From contig OY482851.1 of assembly GCA_960531495.1 (NCBI GenBank), positions 23,386,533 through 23,450,532 of the forward strand: a stretch of 64,000 nucleotides of DNA. Reading direction: 5' to 3'. Made by a program: the position numbers and the translations under genes. Position 1 is the stretch's first letter, and the number at the start of each line of letters is the position of its first letter. The stretch is from Zeus faber. Taxonomy: Eukaryota; Chordata; Actinopteri; Zeiformes; Zeidae. Below the pieces are notes generated by a model. That model saw only the letters and a program-made list of their open reading frames with translations. It was not told the DNA's origin and ran no database searches. Below, in pieces: positions 57,320 through 64,000 of the stretch.

Positions 57320-57951
57320 CGGGGGGGTTGAATTTATGGCTGGTGAGACCGTAGCTGTCATGGCCCAGCAGCAGCAGCACCGCTGCTCAGCATCGCTGCC
57401 AAGGCGCAGTTTACCCTGCCAGCGCTGCCCTTGCATTCCAATGAGCCGCGTGCAGGAACTGGCTAATGTTTCAGAAGGTATCCTGGGACAAGAGCTCAAT
57501 TAACTCAGCATAAGCACTGTCGGTGGGGATCAAAAATGACACAGGCATCTGATTTGCTATAGCCGCTCTCCGCGATTACCAAGTCCGTGGATATGTGGGG
57601 AAAGCATCCGGACGCGACGGTTACAGGCTTTGACATTGAATTTATTTATTTATTTAACACTTTGCTGCCTCTAATCTCGTTCCCCCTTTGGCCTCTCGCA
57701 TGATATATGGAGGCCATCTCTGCAAAATCACAAACAGATCTGTGTATGGATAGAGGACGCCCCATCAATTTAACCCTCTTCCACCCCCGCCCCCACCCCC
57801 GCCACCCTCATACTGTATTTTTCCTTATGATGTTCTACCATGTGCATCCGATCTCTAAGCAGGTAAACTCGGAAAAGGGAATAGATTCAAGATTCAAGAT
57901 AATGGGGTCCTTTCATCAATGTACATGTAATCAAAGATGAGAGCCTTCATG

Positions 57952-57954
<3 letters not shown>
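57319..57954. other. No gene seen; repeat-poor block
   Basis: 57335-57560 is repeat-poor apart from a short CAG run (about 57368-57380) and could be conserved non-coding DNA; not testable here. Confidence 0.3.
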
Positions 57955-58026
<72 letters not shown>

Positions 58027-58033
58027 ACACACA
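57955..58033. repeat. (CA)n microsatellite
   Basis: CA run with CG at its start. It is complementary to the GT run 75 bases further on. Confidence 0.97.
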
Positions 58034-58107
58034 TATCAACAGTATAGTAGGGGCGGCCTGTGACTATTAACATGCCGAGTGGTCAATGTCCAAATTAATG
58101 GAAAGGT

Positions 58108-58211
<104 letters not shown>

Positions 58212-58262
58212 GCAGATCTCCTGGTGATGAATGTGACTCAAGAGTCCTCAAGTAGGGAGCAC

Positions 58263-58325
58263 TCCTCCTCCACCTCCACCTCCACCTCTTCCACCTCCTC
58301 CTCCTCCTCCTCCTCCTCCTCCTCT
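58263..58325. repeat. (CTC)n array
   Basis: CTC/ACC triplets; the minus strand would read poly-Arg, which is not evidence of a gene. Confidence 0.9.
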
Positions 58326-59363
58326 TGTTCTCCTTAACCAATCCAGTGTTCTGTCTGTGGTTCACCAGTGAACACCTGGCGACGGGGGACGTCCATTACT
58401 CAGATTTGGCAGGGTGCACGCACCTCTAATGCCTCCGCGTTCCGTGTAATTTTTACTAATTCTGCAGAATGCCTCCCACTCCCTTTGTTACCTAAACCAT
58501 TTTTAAATAATCCGGCTGCTGGTACCGAACAGGTTGTCGTCGCAAAATTCCCCCGATGACGTCCGGAAATAACAGATTCACACAGATTCATTGTGAGATG
58601 TCATCCGTATGGTCGGAGCGAAACTTTCGTGATGAAACTTACTTAGACTATAGCTCAGTCCGTTGACTGTGCCGCGTTTCGCGGCCTGTGCCAGGTGATC
58701 TACCAAGATCGGGGTCCTTCACTGGTCAGTTTGTAGTTCAACTCTGTCATTAGAGAAAGCGTGAAAATCAAGTTCCACAAAACATGGCATGAAGCTGCTG
58801 TAAACATCTATTCACAGATATATAATGTAAGCCACAGGCCTGTAATGAATGTGTCAATTGCGCTGTCTCTCCTCCAGTCTCATTATGTCTATTCATTAAA
58901 GCTAATCTACTGTAGCTCTCTTATGTTGATAAAACCAGCGTAATTAATTTATAAGCATTGAAAAATGTGAAAATTGACGGGAAATTATTTTGTTAATTAC
59001 TGGTAAGTCTAGTCAGTTAATGCAATTGGTTTATATTGCCGCAACATAAATATTTTCAAATGCTCGAGCATGAATAGTACGACGAGAAACAGCGGTGTTT
59101 AATTCAAGTTGTTTTCTCATCCGTCTTTGGGAATGCAGAGACACTGCAACATGTTGTTTATGTGTCGGGCTCAGGGGCTTTTGTGTGAACTGTGCTGAAC
59201 TGATTTATGAAAGTGCTTGCCTCACAGCAACCACAAATATCCCCCATATTATCGGGGAAAAGGAGACTGTTGACTGGTGCATCAGGGCCACCAAATGATG
59301 AATTACAGCAAGAACTGCATACAAAGATCCCTGCACATGGGGACGCACACATTCACATGTTCT

Positions 59364-59365
<2 letters not shown>
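58326..59365. other. No gene seen
   Basis: Unique-looking; 58385-58520 is repeat-poor. Confidence 0.3.

Positions 59366-59416
<51 letters not shown>
59366..59416. repeat. (CA)n microsatellite
   Basis: Pure CA of about 51 bases. Confidence 0.97.
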
Positions 59417-59418
<2 letters not shown>

Positions 59419-60084
59419 CACTGCCCCCACACTCGCAAACAGTTCATTTGTTTTCGCAGGTGGATGGTGTGGAAGAAAGGGAAACAGAACAAAGATTCAA
59501 TTGAACGCTGACCTTTGACAAAGTCAGAGGCTTCAAGCGGCTGTGCCTTAGATTGGGCCCGATTGTTTTTTTTATTTTTATTTTTTTTATTTTGCTGTTG
59601 GTCTCTCCTCTGCATTTAAATTGAGGAAAAGTCTTTGCTAAGGAGGGTGCATTCGACAGCGGGGCCAACGTGTCGATTCACAAAGGAGCAATATGGTGGT
59701 CACAGGGATTATTGTATTAATCATAGTTAGGTTGAGGACGTTAAAGCAACTCTTTGTAACATTTTTTTACCTTAAAATAACAGCTTCAAAATCATTTTGA
59801 TGGTAGACTGACTTGTAATATGAAGAACGGCAGCGCTTTTATTCCCACCCACCCCGGAGAACACCTGTTCTTGCACATGTAACTTCTGTCATGGGGTACA
59901 AAACCACGGGAAAAATGCTTTCCAGCACTACATCACTTCCTTGATGTGTGGCTCCGGTAATTACTGGTTTTTTTGCCTCGTAAAATGTATATATAATTTT
60001 TTTCCAAATCCCAAATACTAAAAGTTACATTGTGCTGCTTTAAATCTATGTGAATGTGTCTCAAGGTGTTTGAAAAAAATCTCT
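59417..60084. other. No gene seen
   Basis: AT-rich, with T runs near 59567-59590. Confidence 0.3.
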
Positions 60085-60190
60085 TCAGAATTAGAATCAG
60101 AATCAGAATGAATTAGAATGAGAATCAGATATTTGCCAGGTGCATTTACATGTACAAGGAATGTCTCCAGACCATTAGCATTTTAAAAAG
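60085..60190 (-). repeat. 3' tail of a LINE, minus orientation
   Basis: AGAATCAGAATCAGAATG tandem units followed by a TTGCCAGGTGCATTTACATG stretch. Read in reverse, this is the usual end of a fish non-LTR element (tandem ATTCTG at its 3' terminus). Confidence 0.55.
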
Positions 60191-61119
60191 ACAAAAATTA
60201 TGTGAAAACAATTTAAAAAAAATAATAATAATTGAATAAAAAGTAGAGTAAAGTAAAATAAAATAAAAAATAGTAGCCGAATAAATACAAAACAAAAGTA
60301 ATCAAATGTATAATAAATATACAAATTATTAGTTATTGAAATAACATAAATCAAAATGATTTATTTAAAAAAAAGGTATTAAATGTAATATTGTTGAAAC
60401 CCATTTAGAATTTTCAAAAATAGTCTCCATCAAAACTTTCAGGAAATATTTTTACCATCTTTTGGAAAACAAACAAAAACTAAAGTGATGCAGCCAACAC
60501 AATTTATGAAATTGCCTTCAATTTCAGCCTTTATATGATTCACAAAAACATGCTTTCCATTATGCCACTCTTTTCTTCAGCACATTAGAAAAGCTTCCAG
60601 TTTGAGCCATACAGTATATACAGTATTCTACCAACATTTATTATACTTATTGTCTTTTATTTTTTGTATGATGATGTATGGCATTTAATTAAAGGCTCTT
60701 GATGAATACTTCATCTCATTTCACTCAACATGTCAAGTCATTAAAACATTCTTCTGCTGTTTTTTGATGGAAACGAGACATTTTGAAACCTCCATATGTC
60801 TATATTAAGGATTGCGGTCGAAAAACACACAAAGCGAATGACGCGGGAGATAAGGAAGATGGATTTGTGGCAGTGTTGTCACCGAGGCGTCAGCACCTGG
60901 GACCCTCACGCACGCTGTGTTCCCCCCAACGGGCCTCGGAGGCATCGGCTGAGGAGCTTCAAGGAGCACGACAGCTCCTGGATCCAGGCACAGGCTCAAA
61001 ATGTGTCACTACCAACAAGTTGTGTGTGGTGACAGGTTCATCACGAAATAACTCGTGAATAAAACAAAAGGTTCATTCTTTAAATGCGAATATCTGATGT
61101 AAAGTGTGAAAAATTATTT
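60191..61119. other. No gene seen
   Basis: Very AT-rich to about 60760. 60780-61060 is less so and carries overlapping open frames in two frames, with no family resemblance. Confidence 0.3.
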
Positions 61120-61350
61120 TTCCCTCTTTCTGATTAACTATCATTGCATATTTGTCACACTGAATGGTTTCAGATCTTCGGACAAATTTTAATATGAGAA
61201 AGGGAACCTGAGTAAACAAAACACTTCTTTTTAAGTTATTTCATTTATTTAATCAAAAAAAATAATCATATCACCGATGTGAAAAAGTAATTGCCCCCTG
61301 AACTATACCATTGGCTGCACCACTTTTAGTAGCAATAACTTCAGCCAAAT
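61120..61350. repeat. Dispersed fish repeat (DNA-transposon type)
   Basis: GTGAAAAAGTAATTGCCCCC at about 61278-61298, followed by a GGCTGCACCACTTTTAGTAGCAATAACTTC-like order (61313-61342), which I recall from an abundant fish transposon family. Boundaries are approximate. Confidence 0.4.
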
Positions 61351-61804
61351 AGACATGTAGGATATTACAGAGATAACCAGTGGGAAATACTGCTAGACAT
61401 ACAATACAATAATACAATACAAAAAAATTATATAAAAACTGTCTAACTAATGACTGTCCGTATTCTTCAACTTTGCGCGGTTCATTTTTATTCATAAATA
61501 TATATATATTTTTTGCTTTTATCTTTTATTTTTTATATTTTGCCATTGATTTAGACTAGTGCATGCTGTTCCAAATTTAAGACTTTCTAAGACATTTTAA
61601 TGGCACAGTTTTACAAAATGTAAGGTCAACTTTGCAAGAAAAAAGAAGCACCAAACGTTGGAAATGTAGGCATATTGCAACTTGAGGAGGATCAGTCGAG
61701 TCCAGGTTTCTTCTGTCAATGATTCAGCCCTGTTTTCAACGATGGAACATGAAACTGCAGGTTAAAGTCATGCACGGGGAAAAGTCTCTCTTTTACTATT
61801 TTTT
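61351..61804. other. No gene seen
   Basis: AT-rich. Confidence 0.3.
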
Positions 61805-62335
61805 ACACCAAAATTTGCGTGTTCATGGAGGTTTTTTTTTTTGTTTTTTTTATCGTGGGTAAACCCAAGAAAATAGGCGATTGACTCCTTTCCCATTGCC
61901 AGTAGATGAGTATGCCTTTCTTTTTCTTTCTGGTGTGTCACGTTCGACGTCACGAACACGCCGTTAAAGGTGCGTGTCATGTTTCCAGTGTGATTGAAGG
62001 AAAAAAACAGCAGAAAGCAGCATCAGGCCCGGTCCTTTGGCGGCGGGGAAGCGGAGTCGCTACTCTGGTTCGGAGGCCGTTTTGGGGCGGTGCTGGAGTG
62101 ACTCGGAGCCTGGTGGGGAGTGTGGGGGTTCTCTCCGCCCAGTGCGCATGGAGCGTTCGAAACTGTCCCCACCGAGCAGTCCTCACACTCAAAACTTTTG
62201 TGGTCCTGCATGTGGGGGGGAAAAAGACAATAACTTCTGATTTTGTATTCTAATTGGGCTATGAAATGATTGTTGATACATGTATATTCCTGTCTTTTTA
62301 CGCGCCAACGTGTGGAAACGGGGCGAAAATTAGCC
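61805..62335 (+). repeat. Dispersed repeat family A, copy 2
   Basis: Homologous to 4051-4562 along its length in the same orientation. It may extend to about 62486, where GTTAGCGGGTGTTGG...AGTGGAAAAGAGG looks like an inverted end. Confidence 0.7.
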
Positions 62336-62554
62336 TGTCTACCTGCGGGTATCGTGTTTCCGTCCATGACTACTGCAGAGTCATTTGTCCCGGGAATGAA
62401 TGCAGATTGTAACCTTTCCCACTAAAGACAAAAGCCAGATGTTAGCGGGTGTTGGTGGGTTTTTTGTGCAGTGGAAAAGAGGTAATAGTGACTCCGTCGC
62501 AGAGCCCTGAAGCCCCGCCCCGCAACAGGAGTTAGATAGTTAGACTGATTATGG

Positions 62555-62655
62555 TTAGATTAGAATAGATTTGATCGTTTTTTACTGGAGTGCTTTGAGT
62601 TCTGAGAAAAGCGCTTTAGAAATAAAACACATTATTATTATTATTATAAAAGATT
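62555..62655 (+). repeat. SINE/LINE tail with (ATT)n
   Basis: GAGAAAAGCGCTTTAGAAATAAAA followed by ATT triplets, a familiar fish retroposon 3' end. Confidence 0.5.
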
Positions 62656-62914
62656 TGATTGAATTAACAGAAAAGAGGATGCTTGGCAACGCAAGTGAGG
62701 TTTGGCCAAGACAGCTATTCCATGGACATTCTGAAGTGTCTTTTCATAACTATTTGAGTGGAAACCTTTTTTTCCCCCATTAGGAGAGTATTGTCTCTAC
62801 GGTACATCGAAAGACAAGTTACAGAAGCACTAAAGAGACGCAATGCAGAAATATCAGATGTATTATTTAGAGGACGCAGACACCTTTCGGCGTGGAGACT
62901 GTTTTCACCGACTG
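62656..62914. other. No gene seen
   Basis: Short unique-looking spacer. Confidence 0.3.
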
Positions 62915-63585
62915 CATTTAAGGGGACCTATTATTAAAAACTCACATACATTTCCATCAGTCTCTGATGGACTGACAAAAACTGTGACATAAGACAACCC
63001 AGTCCATTTTTTGTGGGGTCCCTATTTCAGAAAACATGATTCAACAAGCCGTTCAGATTTGTGTCCCACTCCCGCCCCCCATCCGTGTAACCCCACCCAC
63101 GACTGGAGAACTACCAAGCGCCCCCGGGAACTGCTCTGTTGGCTCCACAGACCAACAAAAATCTTTAAAAGAAAGAGTAATTAAATACCAACTGTCCGTG
63201 ACAAAACTACAGACAAGGGGAAATGTAAGTATTTAAAAAATAATTCTGCTGTGTGTTTCTATCTAAAAAAAACAAAAAACGTAAGTGGTAGGTTGACTGT
63301 AGGCTGCGCCATGCGGTCCGCTGACACAAAACCAAATATAAAACAGTGCGCTTTTACTGTAGATGTATTTATTTTATTTACCGACCTTTCCTAATTTAAT
63401 GAAACAAAAAAGCCCCGTGCGGTGACCCCCACAAGCTTGAAACACGGCAAAGAAAAGTCCGAACAAACTTTTGAATCAGACCTTGTGGATCTAATATGAG
63501 TGAAGATTCAACAACTGGATTGCTTATTTCTCGCCACAAATCTCTACAGAAACAGATTTTGGTGGACTGCTGAGGTGAAATAAAT
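62915..63585 (+). repeat. Dispersed repeat family B, copy 2
   Basis: Starts TTAAGGGGACCTATTATT and runs parallel to 52180-52760. It is cut off on the right about 24 bases before the LTR at 63609, so it lacks the far end seen in copy 1. Confidence 0.75.
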
Positions 63586-63608
63586 GAAAGTTTACGTGCC
63601 CACAGAAT

Positions 63609-63889
63609 TGTGGTGTGGCAGTTTCACCTGCCACACGCCACCAGAGTGGCGTATTCAGGGACCTCCGGCACAGAGACACAGACGATGAGGTTAAGAAAAC
63701 AGTTTATTGTAGAGGGTGGACTGGATGGAATAAGCCCAGAATAAGTGTGTGTGTGAGGATGGGGGTTTTACCTGTTGCTCGTGAGACCAACCAACGAGCA
63801 ACATGTATGCAGCCGCAATGATCGCTGGTCCCAATTACCTAGACCCAGGACAGGTGTGGCTGCTCAAACCACACTATCCCCACACCACA
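63609..63889 (-). mobile_element. LTR, family D, minus orientation
   Basis: 281 bp with exact 10-bp inverted ends (TGTGGTGTGG ... CCACACCACA). The minus-strand AATAAA is at 63703-63708. Homologous in reverse to 19069-19370. On its left is repeat family B, so it is either a solo LTR or a 3' LTR whose interior lies beyond 63890. Confidence 0.65.
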
Positions 63890-64000
63890 TACCCACACAC
63901 CAAACTGCAGCTGCTTCTCCCCCGGTCCTCCACTGGACCCCCTGGGTGCTACTGCTGCCAGTCGGGAGAGGGCAGTGCTTGGGTTGGTGCTGAAGTTGGT
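63890..64000. other. Unassigned edge sequence
   Basis: No retroviral-type coding motif or polypurine tract is visible in the remaining 111 bases. Confidence 0.3.

Overview
The window is nuclear DNA of a ray-finned fish, almost certainly a teleost. This rests on two intron-containing vertebrate LRRTM4-type synaptic adhesion genes, and on a repeat load typical of teleosts: Tc1-like transposase remnants, a Ty3/gypsy element, tRNA-headed SINEs, hAT-like elements, and many long CA/GT, CT, AAT and tetranucleotide arrays. I cannot name the species.

Protein-coding content is small. A minus-strand LRRTM4-like gene (coding 9793-11858, two exons) and a plus-strand LRRTM4-like gene (coding from 25854) stand head to head about 14 kb apart. 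Both begin with a first coding exon of only four bases (ATG G) followed by a GT donor. A large second exon carries the rest of the signal peptide, the LRRNT cap, the leucine-rich repeats, the LRRCT cap, a membrane helix and a tail ending in ECEV. The plus-strand gene also has an alternative terminal exon at 50359-50577, 22 kb downstream. Joining it in frame at a GT donor inside the last sense codon of the short form replaces the final valine with a 72-residue tail resembling the long-isoform tails I recall for mammalian LRRTM4 and LRRTM3. The plus-strand transcription unit therefore spans at least 25.85-50.58 kb.

Region by region: 1-2.75 kb is a decayed gypsy element ending in an LTR. 2.75-9.4 kb holds small repeat remnants, including a 24-bp hairpin and a near-identical 45-bp inverted pair. 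9.4-12.3 kb is the minus-strand gene with its flanks. 12.3-25.4 kb is intergenic DNA rich in mobile-element debris. 25.4-28.1 kb is the start and main exon of the plus-strand gene. 28.1-50.36 kb is its large alternative intron, with Tc1, SINE, hAT-like and minisatellite insertions and several repeat-poor stretches that could be regulatory. 50.36-50.8 kb is the long-form exon and its 3' UTR. 50.8-64 kb is intergenic and holds second copies of repeat families also found at 4, 19 and 52 kb.

LRRTM proteins act in the postsynaptic membrane and bind presynaptic neurexins and/or heparan sulfate proteoglycans such as glypicans (family knowledge). The two genes probably arose by local duplication with inversion and may share regulatory DNA between them, but this is inference.
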